Shown here piece after piece: positions 1 to 7,961 of a DNA stretch of 38,696 bases. This DNA comes from RGIG8745 sp964554265 (lineage in GTDB: Bacteria > Bacteroidota > Bacteroidia > Bacteroidales > Bacteroidaceae). The stretch covers positions 1 through 38,696 of the forward strand of contig CAZKOB010000019.1 in NCBI GenBank assembly GCA_964554265.1. Direction: 5' to 3'. Position 1 is the first letter of the stretch. Every line of letters begins with the position of its first letter. Position numbers and translations under genes: made by a program. Under the pieces are notes generated by a model. It had not been told where the DNA came from. It did not search any database and worked only from the letters and a program-made list of their open reading frames with translations.

Positions 1-778
1 CAAACTAACAGCATAGATTTAACATACCCACAGGGTTTTAGGACTGACCCGTTTTCTTACGCCTCCGTTGGGCTTGGGTATCTCTACTCTGCCCACCGGC
101 TGCGGTCGGGATTCCCTCGCTAAGATTGAACGCTTGATTTCTGCATAATTCTCCGTCATATAGGTGGCAAGCTGGTCTACGCTCATGCCGTCGACGCCAC
201 CCGCGACTCTGTTGCCAATTACTTGTTCCTGCGCGAGTCGGATATTGCCCTCATCAAGTATTCTTTCTATTAGACTCATGTTTCCGTCTTTCTTAATTTC
301 CGCTGTCAGACAATCGGCTTAGCTTGGCGATGCTTCGGCCCGTTACGTCTTACCTGAACATCTGATCAGCCTTCTGTCGTGACACATACATTGTCGATTG
401 ACGTTCCAAATCATTCGGCCCTCCGCCTTGGCATACTCGATGTCGGCTACTTCGGCCTCTGCTGACTCCTCGGCATCCGTTGTTACTATGGTCATGAGCC
501 ACTGCCGAGGACTCACGGGATAAGCCTTGCATCTTCCATCGTTTACTCGCCCGATCTACGCATCAAGGTTACGGTTGCCTTTGGGGACTTCGATGTCTCT
601 TGCCATCTTGTCCGCTTGATACGCCTTGGTATCGGATTTCGGTCCGTCAAGCCACGATTTCGCTATCGCTTCTTCTCTCCCATGGGTCGCCCCTTGATAC
701 TTGCGAGTCGCTATGGGGTTCGTCGGAAACTACGCCCCGTATGGACTTCCACCACAGATACATGACATGCCCGTTATA
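1..778 (-). mobile_element. Group II intron (class C-like), 5' part, cut by window start
   Basis: Read on the minus strand, the bases after the tRNA-Asp terminator resemble the 5' domain of group II introns. There is a segment like GGTGGAAGTCC followed by ACGGGG near 725-760, and a GTCAGCAGAGGCCGAAGTAG segment near 440-465 of the kind found just before intron ORFs. A reverse transcriptase start follows at 279. The start directly after an intrinsic terminator hairpin fits class C introns, which are known to target such hairpins. The exact 5' end is uncertain because no clear GUGYG was found. Domains V and VI are not visible, so the element continues outside the window or is rearranged near position 50. 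Confidence 0.65.
19..279 (-). pseudogene. ltrA: Group II intron reverse transcriptase/maturase, N-terminal fragment
   Basis: The 86-residue frame has the usual N-terminal features of group II intron reverse transcriptases: GGVDGMSVDQL (residues about 27-37), then PQPVGRVEIPKPNGGVRK (about 59-76). Family members normally continue with LGIPTV and run past 400 residues. Here the match is lost right after GGVRK and the frame stops within 10 residues. The fragment lacks the catalytic YADD region, maturase and any endonuclease domain, so it is inactive as written. A frameshift, deletion or another insertion near position 50 would explain this; the remaining bases at 1-50 do not read as the expected protein in another frame that I could see. 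Confidence 0.75.
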
Positions 779-780
779 CC

Positions 781-814
781 GAAAAAGTCCCGAAGTATTT
801 GACTTCAGGACTTT
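781..814 (-). terminator. Intrinsic terminator of tRNA-Asp
   Basis: On the minus strand AAGTCCTGAAGT pairs with ACTTCGGGACTT (12 pairs, one of them U-G) around a short loop, followed by a T run. It lies about 25 bases after the tRNA and directly before the group II intron, which fits its use as the insertion site of a class C intron. Confidence 0.8.
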
Positions 815-837
815 GCTTGATTTGCTTTCAGAGTTTG

Positions 838-911
838 CGGTGCGTACGAGACTCGAACTCGTGACCCCATGCGTGACAGGCATGTATTCTAACCTACTGA
901 ACTAACGCACC
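838..911 (-). tRNA. tRNA-Asp (anticodon GUC)
   Basis: The 74-base minus-strand sequence folds into a full cloverleaf. The acceptor stem is GGTGCGT with ACGCACC, the anticodon stem CATGC with GCATG around loop CTGTCAC (anticodon GTC), and the T arm ACGAG-TTCGAGT-CTCGT. The discriminator base is G, as expected for Asp, and CCA is not encoded. It has its own promoter (961-991) and terminator (781-814), so it appears to be a single-gene unit. Confidence 0.95.
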
Positions 912-960
912 TTCTATTCTGGGAAGTTGTTCTGACAACCTCGTTTCTATTTTGCGAGTG

Positions 961-991
961 CAAAGGTAGATGTTTTTTGTTTTAATAGCAA
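961..991 (-). promoter_or_regulatory. Promoter of tRNA-Asp
   Basis: On the minus strand TTG (991-989), exactly 20 bases, then TACCTTTG (968-961). This matches the Bacteroidetes sigma-ABfr consensus TTG-N20-TAnnTTTG. The tRNA starts about 50 bases downstream. Confidence 0.8.
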
Positions 992-1189
992 ATTTTTTAC
1001 GTGAAAAAACGAGAAAAATAGGCGAAAAAAGTAAGAAAATCCATTTCTCATGGTGGAAAAAGGGCTATCAGATATTTGCTTGCCGTTTGTGACGACAATG
1101 AAAAGCTTTTTATTGAAAATCATCATAACATAACTTTAACTGTAAAATATTACATTAAAATTCTATTTGATGTGTTTCCGGAAAACCTT

Positions 1190-1687
1190 TTACTTCAGTA
1201 TGGCTTTTATTTTTGCTGTTACCGTATCGTATGCCTTCTCCCAATCAGTATCGATCGAGAATGGTGTATATGTTTGCTTGTCATTGACGTAGCAATAGAC
1301 CTTCTCTTTATCGTTGTCGTTAAAAAGTGGATTGGAGAGGGATGCTTCACGATAACAGTTGATAACTTCAAGGCGTTTTTCTGTTGAAATACTGCGTGCT
1401 TTGAGTATATCCGATTCAAAGTCTGTTACGAAAGAGGCAAGATTTACAGCTTGGGAGTCATAAAAATAGCTGTCCTTTTCAAGTGCACGTTTCTTTACTT
1501 GAGAGGTGATGTAATTCAATACAGTTACTTTGAACTGGTTGATTTGTATCTGCTCTTCGCTTGATTCCGGATTGTTTACAACTGATATTGCTCGCTCATA
1601 TACTGTCTTATAAAGGGATTGTGCGCATATCTCCATGTTATAGGCGAAAGCTATACATAATATAATCAATAATCTTTTCATTTTCAT
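1190..1687 (-). CDS. Small exported protein of unknown function
   Basis: This 165-residue protein starts with a signal peptide: a basic n-region (MKMKR), a hydrophobic stretch (LLIILCIAFAY) and a likely cut after CAQ near residue 23. The mature part is mostly helical and charged, with no motif I recognise and no further membrane segment. It may sit in the periplasm. It stands alone on the minus strand with its own promoter at 1723-1753. The frame, signal peptide and well-placed promoter together make it a real gene, but no function can be assigned from the sequence. Confidence 0.75.
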   Translation of the reverse strand: MKMKRLLIILCIAFAYNMEICAQSLYKTVYERAISVVNNPESSEEQIQINQFKVTVLNYITSQVKKRALEKDSYFYDSQAVNLASFVTDFESDILKARSISTEKRLEVINCYREASLSNPLFNDNDKEKVYCYVNDKQTYTPFSIDTDWEKAYDTVTAKIKAILK

Positions 1688-1722
1688 TTGGTTTTATAGA
1701 TGTTTATATATGTTTGATTATG

Positions 1723-1753
1723 CAAATGTATTACTTTTTATTTTCCGTACCAA
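1723..1753 (-). promoter_or_regulatory. Promoter of the small exported protein
   Basis: Minus-strand TTG (1753-1751), 20 bases, then TACATTTG (1730-1723), about 36 bases before the start codon at 1687. It is a perfect fit to TTG-N20-TAnnTTTG. Confidence 0.75.
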
Positions 1754-2130
1754 AGCGTTTTGTATATTTAACAGTGCTTCTTTCCCTTTTTTTAAGGTTG
1801 GGGATGGGCGATATAGTATGAGTCTGATAAGTTGCCATTGTTTGCAAATGAAATGGTCGATGATTTTATGATTATGCTATAATATTGAAATACAATGAAT
1901 TTATGCGCGAGTTCAGTTTAGAATGTAGGGACAAATGCAATTTGTCGTATTTCATTCTTTTGCATATACGTGTTGCATCGCCTTCCTTCAGCCATTTTGT
2001 GGAATGTCCGCTATCAGATTCAACGTATTGAACCCACATGGATATTACAGAATGCCTGCTGAATACAAAGTAGTGTCTTCCCCTGAATCTTTGTGCAGGC
2101 ATATCCGACAGCTTTTTTCCTGTGAACATT
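1754..2130. other. Intergenic stretch with a degenerate repeat end
   Basis: I see no convincing gene here. At about 1896-1912 the bases GCGCGAGTTC(A)GTTTAG resemble, in inverted orientation, the AAACCGAACTCGCGTAA end of the long repeats, so this may be debris of an older copy. A small hairpin (GACAAAT with ATTTGTC) lies at 1930-1946. The open frame at 1935-2261 on the plus strand runs into repeat copy A and has no recognisable protein features. Confidence 0.4.
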
Positions 2131-2926
2131 CGGTCTTTCTCAGGGGCATTTATTCTTTCTTTTTGACACTAAGCCCATCCATCGCGGACGGAATCTTTTT
2201 AACACAATTAAGATTCATTTACACTTGTTCGATTGCCTGTTTTTTGATATTTCAGAGATAAGCAACTGACAATCAATAGAATACCATTTTAGTAAAACGA
2301 AGTGGTTTCAGGTGCAAGAAGTAGAGGTGGGGACAAAAATAGGATATGCTGATAATCAGAAAGTTATAAAAATTTTTGTCTAAGATTCCTGTTTTTCGCC
2401 ACCAAAGCCCATCTTTGTTTTCCGTGGCATTGAAAAGTCCGGTTATGATTTTTTAAGAAATCAATTTGGGGCAATACCGGATTTCAGCCCGAAAAACGGA
2501 CTTTCTCAAGCTCGTTCACCTTGAAAATAAATTTCTTTCACCTTGAAAATATTTTTAAAGTGCCTTTTAAACAAGTTTGGTTCACCTTGAAAATTTATTT
2601 CCAGCGTACTCTTTTTTTCAGCCAAGGTACATACAAATGTGAATAAATATATTTTTGCAAGGTAGAATTTGTATTATTTTCACATTTGAGATTCAAGGCC
2701 TGAAAACGGCCTCAGAATCGCACAAATGGAACTTTGGTCGGGTTCGGCCGAATTTATGCGATTCTGCGAGGCCTTGATTTTAACATTTCAGATTGTCAAA
2801 AAAAACTTGTAATTTTATGACAAGGATGCGATGAGATGTTTTTTTGGTGACACGATGACGAGTCAGGACACAAAAACTTGCAAGATTACCAATTTTTATA
2901 GGATTCTCTTAAACCGAACTCGCGTA
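2131..2926 (+). repeat. Long dispersed repeat, copy A
   Basis: This copy sets the reference orientation. It begins near TTCTTTCTTTTTGACACTAA (about 2150-2172). Next come a GATAATCAG region near 2350 and the segment CCCGAAAAACGGACTTTCT near 2490. Three direct copies of TTCACCTTGAAAAT follow at about 2517-2600, then the co-varying hairpin at 2691-2780. It ends with GTGACACGATGACG and AAACCGAACTCGCG (to about 2926). The same order is found in copies B to F. The small frame common to other copies is frameshifted here after GTYK. The 3' end overlaps the last codons of the gene at 2909-3811. Confidence 0.9.
2691..2780 (+). other. Co-varying hairpin block inside the long repeat (copy A example)
   Basis: AAGGCC (2695-2700) can pair with GGCCT (2708-2712). 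Alternatively GGCCTCAGAATCGCA (2708-2722) pairs with TGCGATTCT-GC-GAGGCC (2757-2773), enclosing a tip stem TTTGGTCG (2733-2740) with CGGCCGAA (2745-2752). The first two pairings use the same GGCC strand and so exclude each other. Equivalent blocks occur in all six copies with changes that largely keep pairing: AAGGCT with AGCCTT in copies D and F, TCGGTCG with CGACCGA in D. This supports selection on RNA or cruciform structure, although I judged it by eye. Confidence 0.6.
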
Positions 2927-3811
2927 GTTGTAGAGTATTTCTAAAGGTCCTTGTATGGATTTCAAAATTGTTTTCATTTTATTGGATGTTTCATATAATT
3001 CTGCTATCTTATTTTTGCATATGCATATCTCATGTTCCAACTGGAGTTTCTTAGCTTCCAACGCCATATTTTCTGCTATTGTTCTGCGTCTTATGTCGCT
3101 TAATTCTTTTTCTTTTTTCTCTACCTCCTCTTTCTTCTGATGCAATTCAACTTCTAATTTATGAAATCTCTCCATTTCGGATTTCATTCTATGTTTGTCA
3201 TCAATAAGGTTGCGATTTTGTGTCAACATCTCTCTCTTTGTCAGGACATGAGGTGACAAAATCAGTTTTTCTGCCCTTTTGTACCTTTGCATCAAATCGG
3301 AGCTTGCCCCATCAACAGGGTTTATAAAAACAGGATTTCCGGCATTTTCCAAGAATGAATCGTCAAGAGCAATACCATATTCTGACATCCGTATTTGAGA
3401 AAGCATATCAGTCAAAGCCTTACAAACAGATTTTCCATCTTGCATAAAACTTTCTTTTATGTAGTGTGCCTGTTCTTCTCTTGATATGATATTTTCCAAA
3501 ACAGTCTGTTCATACAATATCTCAAAGATGTTGAAAACGGTTTTCAGGCACGAAATGAATATGTTAGTTCTAAATGTAATTGCAAAAAATCCTCCCAGCC
3601 TCCCTGTTTTGTCCAAGATGCCTCTTCTTGCATAAGTGTAATAGCAATAAATATCCTGATCGATGACTTTGGTTTTCACAATCATTGAGGGAGTGTTATC
3701 ATCTAATTTCATTCCATAAAGACTTTCCACATATAAATCTTTCAATCCTTTGTTGGAATAGACAATGTGTCCATTTGGTGTACCGTGTATAAAAATATCA
3801 ATCATAATCAA
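2909..3811 (-). CDS. HGTPxGH-domain protein with C-terminal coiled coil
   Basis: The 300-residue protein starts with an N-terminal domain carrying HGTPNGH (residues about 9-15), LYVESLYG (about 26-33), YCYYTY and GGFFAITFR. These line up in order with HGTPYGH, LYIDSMFG, YYYTYYR and GSYFALTLR of the protein at 5742-7010, so the two are paralogues over about 110 residues. Residues about 205-275 are rich in Glu, Lys and Arg heptads and predict a long coiled coil. No signal peptide or membrane segment is seen, so it should be cytosolic. It is the last gene of the operon, and its start overlaps the previous stop by four bases (ATGA). Its final residues (YASSV) are encoded by the end of repeat copy A, so the original C-terminus may have been changed. 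The domain recalls the GTPase-associated (GAP1-N type) domains of bacterial conflict systems, but this link is from memory. Confidence 0.85.
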   Translation of the reverse strand: MIMIDIFIHGTPNGHIVYSNKGLKDLYVESLYGMKLDDNTPSMIVKTKVIDQDIYCYYTYARRGILDKTGRLGGFFAITFRTNIFISCLKTVFNIFEILYEQTVLENIISREEQAHYIKESFMQDGKSVCKALTDMLSQIRMSEYGIALDDSFLENAGNPVFINPVDGASSDLMQRYKRAEKLILSPHVLTKREMLTQNRNLIDDKHRMKSEMERFHKLEVELHQKKEEVEKKEKELSDIRRRTIAENMALEAKKLQLEHEICICKNKIAELYETSNKMKTILKSIQGPLEILYNYASSV

Positions 3812-5178
3812 TACAATGTAAAAGTTTTAGAACCGAGGCATATATTTCCATACCAGATTTCAAATCGATATTTCCCTTTCCCGTAATGCCCTTTACTTTT
3901 GCTTCCCCATCCTAACAAACTACAGGCATTTCCGCTTCCGCTTGAGATAGTTACGCTTTGGGTATAGGAATATCCTTCGGGAGATTTATTCCCTGCTCTT
4001 AAAATACCTGATGAATCATACAGCTTGACATGTAATGTAATACTTTCTCCGCTTCTTATACCTGTATATATTATTTGAGGACTCAGAAACATGCTGTTTG
4101 AAGCATAGATTTTTTCTCCATAATTGGTTTGAATATTACTGTTATTATCTATATTTCCCACTTGTATGTCGTCAATCAGCAATGGGATAGACAAAGAAAT
4201 CGCCTCTTTGAACTCTTCAAGAGATTTTTCCGTCTCCATTCGTCTGTTTGTTTCTTCAGACAGTGAATATTGCAAATTTGCTATTTGCTTTGTCTTTTTA
4301 TCAATTTCCTCGTCTTGTTTTGATATGACACTTCGTTGTTTTGATATGACAGCTTGTTTATCCTTTATTTCCTCTTGTTTGCTTCTGATATTCTTGTTTG
4401 CCTGATCCAGCTGACCTTGTGCCGTATTCAGCGTGTCTTTCAGAAAATACAGTCCGACTCCACTTCCTATTAACAGTACACATAACAGGATGACATTGCG
4501 AAACTGTTTCTTTTGTTTCTTAATCTTTGCATTTTCGGCCTGCAAGTCATAGTTTTCTTTTTTCAAACGGTCGTTTTCTTTGGAAATCTTTGATAATACA
4601 CCTCTATAGTTGTTCATCTGAGAGGTGTTGTAATTCTTGGACTTGTAAATGTAGGTGTATCCGTTTGTATAGGAGGACTTGACAATATCGTCGGTTGGAT
4701 CATCGATAGAGAAATCTTTCACAGAATCTTTTGCTGTGGCATAGCTGACAGGAGGAAGCCGTTTTGCCTTATCCCCAATACGGTCGAATCCGGCACGGAG
4801 CGATTCGGAAAGCAGGTCTATCTCCTCCTTGTTCAAGTGTAGTATGCCGACAGAAGTTGTTATCTCACCATTGTCGCTAAAATGTATCAGTTGCCCTTTT
4901 GATACCATGCTGGATATGGTGTTTTCAAATAGAGAAAACAGACCGTCAGTGCAGTCCAGATATAATCCGTTCAACATCACACACAATCCGATATATCGGT
5001 CATTCATGATTTTGCGCACATATCCATAGTACATCAAGTTGCCATCACGATGGATGGCAACTTGTGTCGTTGATTTTGCACCGGCATAAAACTGCTTGAA
5101 TACGCTTGCTGTGTAATCGTCAGGATATTGGCTGTAACCGCTATTAAATTCACCAAATAAATATACGGTAGCGTTCAT
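3808..5178 (-). CDS. Single-pass protein: HGTP-like N-domain, coiled coil, periplasmic beta domain
   Basis: 456 residues. Residues 1-115 (VYLFGEFNSGY, LMYYGYVRK, RYIGLCVMLNG) look like a diverged version of the HGTPxGH domain of the two neighbours; the His is replaced by Phe. A coiled coil at about 186-225 leads to one membrane helix (about 228-247). Another coiled coil follows at about 250-325, then a C-terminal domain at about 335-456, rich in Gly, Ser, Thr and Tyr, that predicts a beta sandwich (ending YRFEIWYGNICLGSKTF). The lack of a signal peptide and the basic KIKKQKKQFR before the helix put the N-domain in the cytosol and the C-domain in the periplasm. It lies four bases after the protease gene in the operon. 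Function unknown; a sensor or tether linking cytosolic GTPase to envelope is inferred. Confidence 0.85.
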   Translation of the reverse strand: MNATVYLFGEFNSGYSQYPDDYTASVFKQFYAGAKSTTQVAIHRDGNLMYYGYVRKIMNDRYIGLCVMLNGLYLDCTDGLFSLFENTISSMVSKGQLIHFSDNGEITTSVGILHLNKEEIDLLSESLRAGFDRIGDKAKRLPPVSYATAKDSVKDFSIDDPTDDIVKSSYTNGYTYIYKSKNYNTSQMNNYRGVLSKISKENDRLKKENYDLQAENAKIKKQKKQFRNVILLCVLLIGSGVGLYFLKDTLNTAQGQLDQANKNIRSKQEEIKDKQAVISKQRSVISKQDEEIDKKTKQIANLQYSLSEETNRRMETEKSLEEFKEAISLSIPLLIDDIQVGNIDNNSNIQTNYGEKIYASNSMFLSPQIIYTGIRSGESITLHVKLYDSSGILRAGNKSPEGYSYTQSVTISSGSGNACSLLGWGSKSKGHYGKGKYRFEIWYGNICLGSKTFTLY

Positions 5179-5182
5179 CTGC

Positions 5183-5740
5183 TTATTGTTTCAGTTTGAA
5201 ATTGATGGTCTTGTTCTCGTTGTCAACCGAATATGCGGCAACCCGGTCCAGCACCTCGTTTCCCAAAAGAAGCGGTGCGTTATCGTTGGCAGAAACCACA
5301 GCTGTAACTTCAGGACAGCGAATCTTCCCGTCTATGATGACTTCCTTTAGATTGATGACCATATTCTCCACAATGCTTCCGTCTGCAATCTGTGACTGAG
5401 AGACACCGAGAACATCGTCCTTTGTCAGATAGCCCTTTTGATACAGGTAGTTTGCCTCTGCCACCGAAATGAGTGTGCCGGAACATCCTGTGTCGAAAAT
5501 CATCTCGAAGCCGAAACCATTGACGGACACTTTGACATACTTCACTCCGTTCTTCTCTGTGAAAGGCACAGATATGACACTTGCATCCATCATTCTTTCA
5601 TCGTCGGAACTGCTTTCATAGCTATACTCTAAGGAGTCGGAATATTCATCAGACATGCTGTCATAGAATACGGCCTTTTTCTTTTCTTCTCCGCATGAGA
5701 CAAAGAGCAGAAAAGATAATATAAGAGATATTGCTTTCAT
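5183..5740 (-). CDS. Retropepsin-like aspartic protease lipoprotein
   Basis: 185 residues. The N-terminus is a lipoprotein signal (ISLILSFLLFVSCGEE, lipid Cys about residue 17). After an acidic, Ser-rich linker (about 25-55) comes a single aspartic protease domain: FEMIFDTGCSGTLIS with the catalytic DTG at 83-85, a flap region near ADGSIVEN, and PLLLGNEVLDR at about 156-166, matching the hydrophobic-Gly pattern after the second strand pair. Such single-lobe enzymes (clan AA) work as homodimers. Its place should be the periplasm or an envelope leaflet. It is inserted in a GTPase operon with gaps of one to four bases on each side, so it is very likely co-expressed. Its substrate is unknown; the periplasmic domains of its neighbours are candidates. 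Confidence 0.88.
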   Translation of the reverse strand: MKAISLILSFLLFVSCGEEKKKAVFYDSMSDEYSDSLEYSYESSSDDERMMDASVISVPFTEKNGVKYVKVSVNGFGFEMIFDTGCSGTLISVAEANYLYQKGYLTKDDVLGVSQSQIADGSIVENMVINLKEVIIDGKIRCPEVTAVVSANDNAPLLLGNEVLDRVAAYSVDNENKTINFKLKQ

Positions 5741-5741
5741 A

Positions 5742-7010
5742 CTAATAGTTGTTTACAACACTTATTGGTCTTGAAAGAACCGTATCACCACCAATCACAT
5801 AATATATGGTGTATTTACCTTCTCTGTTGAAATTAATCCTGTCGTTTGAAATATCGGCATCACGACAAGCAAAATGACCTTGCAAATAAACATCATCACT
5901 AACGCCTGTTACTGATAGTGTGTATTCTTTATTTATCTGCAGTTTTGTTATTTCTGCTATATCAATAGATGCTCCTGAATATTTATTTTTTAACTCTTCT
6001 TTCTTGTTCTTTTGTTGTACACTATCGGCATCTTTGTTATCAACATTTTCGTCTTTTTGTACCATATTCTCTGAAAAATCATTGTTACTATTGCAACTAT
6101 TATAGATGCTTATCCCAAAAATTGCAAGTAGAATGACGATAACAAAAATTCGAAAATAAGAAATTTTTCTACCATTTGGGGGCTCACTCGGATTTTGTTC
6201 ACCATTTTTGTCTTCTTGATGATTATTGTTTTCATCATTCGTCACAGGTTCTTCACTATCATACTCTTGACAGTTTGTTGTTTGGAGACTTTTTACTTCT
6301 GACTTATTTTCTTCAGTATTTTCGCTATTCCTTTGATTGCAAGATTTGTTTATTTCATCTATTTTCTTTTTTAGAGCATTAGCCTCATCAGTTGGATGCA
6401 ACGGTGAAATTGAAATACAAGCATATTGCCTCATGTAGTCTGTAATCTTTTCCGGATTACAATCAATCAAATTCACTCTTTTTGTTTCGTTTATTTGCGA
6501 ACTGTTTTTATTGAATTTTTCCAAATCAATAATATTGCTGTTAGAAGAGAATGTAAGCAGATATTTGTTTATCTCTTTTTCAATTGCACCTAATTCATAG
6601 CCTTCTTTTGCTTGATATTTATCAAAATCCTCAATTTTATATTGGAATTTCTCACCTTTTTTTTCCAATATCTGGTTTACAATGAAACTATTAAATGTAG
6701 CATCCAAAAGGAAATAAATATTGGAAACATACGAATAGTAACAGTCAAGACGCAGTGTCAGCGCAAAATAGCTTCCAGAACGGGCTGCTTTATCTCCTGA
6801 TATGTCTTTGCGATAATAAGTGTAATAGTAGACTTCCTTATGTGAGTTATAGTCCTTTTTCTCCTCCACCCACATTTGTACGTCTGCCTCTACCTCCTTG
6901 ATAGAACTACTACCAAACATACTGTCTATATACAGTTTGTCATACTTCTGAACATCACCCCAAGTCTGGTGGCCATATGGTGTTCCGTGAACATATAGTT
7001 TTACATCCAT
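5742..7010 (-). CDS. Single-pass HGTPxGH-domain protein
   Basis: 422 residues. The N-terminal domain (1-115) has HGTPYGH at 8-14, LYIDSMFG at 26-33, a YYYTYYRK motif at 61-68 and SYFALTLRLD at 80-89, conserved with the protein at 2909-3811. A mixed region to about 215 is followed by a low-complexity Asn/Glu/Gln-rich linker (about 220-280). One membrane helix lies at about 286-304 (FRIFVIVILLAIFGISIY), then a second charged linker and a C-terminal beta-rich domain (about 350-422, YTLSVTGVSDDVYLQG to the end). It has no signal peptide and Arg/Lys just before the helix, so the N-domain is cytosolic and the C-domain periplasmic. It starts four bases after the GTPase gene. Molecular role unknown; direct contact with the GTPase is inferred from order and domain pairing. 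Confidence 0.87.
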   Translation of the reverse strand: MDVKLYVHGTPYGHQTWGDVQKYDKLYIDSMFGSSSIKEVEADVQMWVEEKKDYNSHKEVYYYTYYRKDISGDKAARSGSYFALTLRLDCYYSYVSNIYFLLDATFNSFIVNQILEKKGEKFQYKIEDFDKYQAKEGYELGAIEKEINKYLLTFSSNSNIIDLEKFNKNSSQINETKRVNLIDCNPEKITDYMRQYACISISPLHPTDEANALKKKIDEINKSCNQRNSENTEENKSEVKSLQTTNCQEYDSEEPVTNDENNNHQEDKNGEQNPSEPPNGRKISYFRIFVIVILLAIFGISIYNSCNSNNDFSENMVQKDENVDNKDADSVQQKNKKEELKNKYSGASIDIAEITKLQINKEYTLSVTGVSDDVYLQGHFACRDADISNDRINFNREGKYTIYYVIGGDTVLSRPISVVNNY

Positions 7011-7014
7011 TGTT

Positions 7015-7926
7015 TTACCCTCTGATTTTATTCATGATACATTTCCAAAGCCTGACACAATACTCACGAGGTCCTTCCTGATAAGTAACTCCGGCTAATG
7101 ATTCCGTATAAGTCCCCGTTTGGAACGGTACAAACTCACAATTATATTTCTTGAATAGTTTTGTGATAGGGTTCTGGTTCTTGAATGGGGCAAAAATGCC
7201 GGGATAATCATTCTTAACCTCTCTGAGAGCAGATGATATGTTGACGTCCCCAATTCCTCTTACACAGTTTGTAAGGTCTATCTTGTTGAGGACAAATATC
7301 ACACTGTCTTTTGAGCGCATCCTTTGTTTCAGCTGCGCTATTTTTGTCACATAATTCAGCCGGTCAGTGGGATTTTTCCAGTTTGGTTCAACCATAATGG
7401 TCCAAACCTTCCTGTTGTTATCCGAGATGATGGTATTCACATAATTCGGAAAATTTTCATCCGGTCTGGTCGGATTGAAATAATATTCTCCCGGTGCTTC
7501 CAGTATCTGGCAGATGCGCCGTGCGTCTTTTATTACCTCTACCAGCATGAAACTTACTCTGTCAGTCGCCTCGGCTGCTTTGCTGCTATTCATGGTCTCA
7601 TTAAAACGTTTACAAATGAAGGCATAGTTCGTGTCTTCTGTCGGACGGAATGAGCGGATGGGCGACACCGTATATCCCTCTGATTTCAGAAAACGGGTCA
7701 TGCGCACCAATGTCATGCTTTTTCCACATGACGGAGGACCGAACAGCACAACCAAAGGTGCTTTTTTGTCGGATACTGTCACCGTAATGCTGTTTGCGTC
7801 ACTCTGTTCAGCTGCTGTCAGTCCATGTATTGTGGAATTCGGCTGCTTTTTAAGATGATTGTCTGTATTGCCATTGTCCTGATTGTCTGTAGGATTTTGC
7901 ACCGGATCTGTTATTGTGATTGGCAT
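7015..7926 (-). CDS. P-loop GTPase-like protein of the HGTP operon
   Basis: 303 residues. After a polar, low-complexity start (1-55) come the nucleotide-binding motifs in order: Walker A GPPSCGKS at 63-70, EAPGE at 143-147 in the place of the DxxG switch, and NKID at 214-217 (G4, guanine-specific). A late FVPFQTGTYTES (265-276) could hold the G5 loop. EAPGE instead of DTPG is unusual and recalls the double-GTPase and TRAFAC-like proteins of bacterial conflict systems, a comparison from memory. No membrane segment. It is the second gene of the operon, 35 bases after the membrane protein gene and four bases before an HGTPxGH gene. It is the most likely energy-using or switch component of the set. 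Confidence 0.88.
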   Translation of the reverse strand: MPITITDPVQNPTDNQDNGNTDNHLKKQPNSTIHGLTAAEQSDANSITVTVSDKKAPLVVLFGPPSCGKSMTLVRMTRFLKSEGYTVSPIRSFRPTEDTNYAFICKRFNETMNSSKAAEATDRVSFMLVEVIKDARRICQILEAPGEYYFNPTRPDENFPNYVNTIISDNNRKVWTIMVEPNWKNPTDRLNYVTKIAQLKQRMRSKDSVIFVLNKIDLTNCVRGIGDVNISSALREVKNDYPGIFAPFKNQNPITKLFKKYNCEFVPFQTGTYTESLAGVTYQEGPREYCVRLWKCIMNKIRG

Positions 7927-7961
7927 AATAGTATTGTTATTTGATAGTCTATATAAAGTTT

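Noticed and set aside
600..905. Plus-strand frame of 101 residues
   Set aside because: It runs antisense through the tRNA-Asp, its terminator and intron RNA sequence, so it is a chance frame.
2517..2600. CRISPR-like array from the TTCACCTTGAAAAT motifs
   Set aside because: Only three 14-base motifs with unequal spacers, repeated unchanged in order in other copies, and no cas genes in the window.
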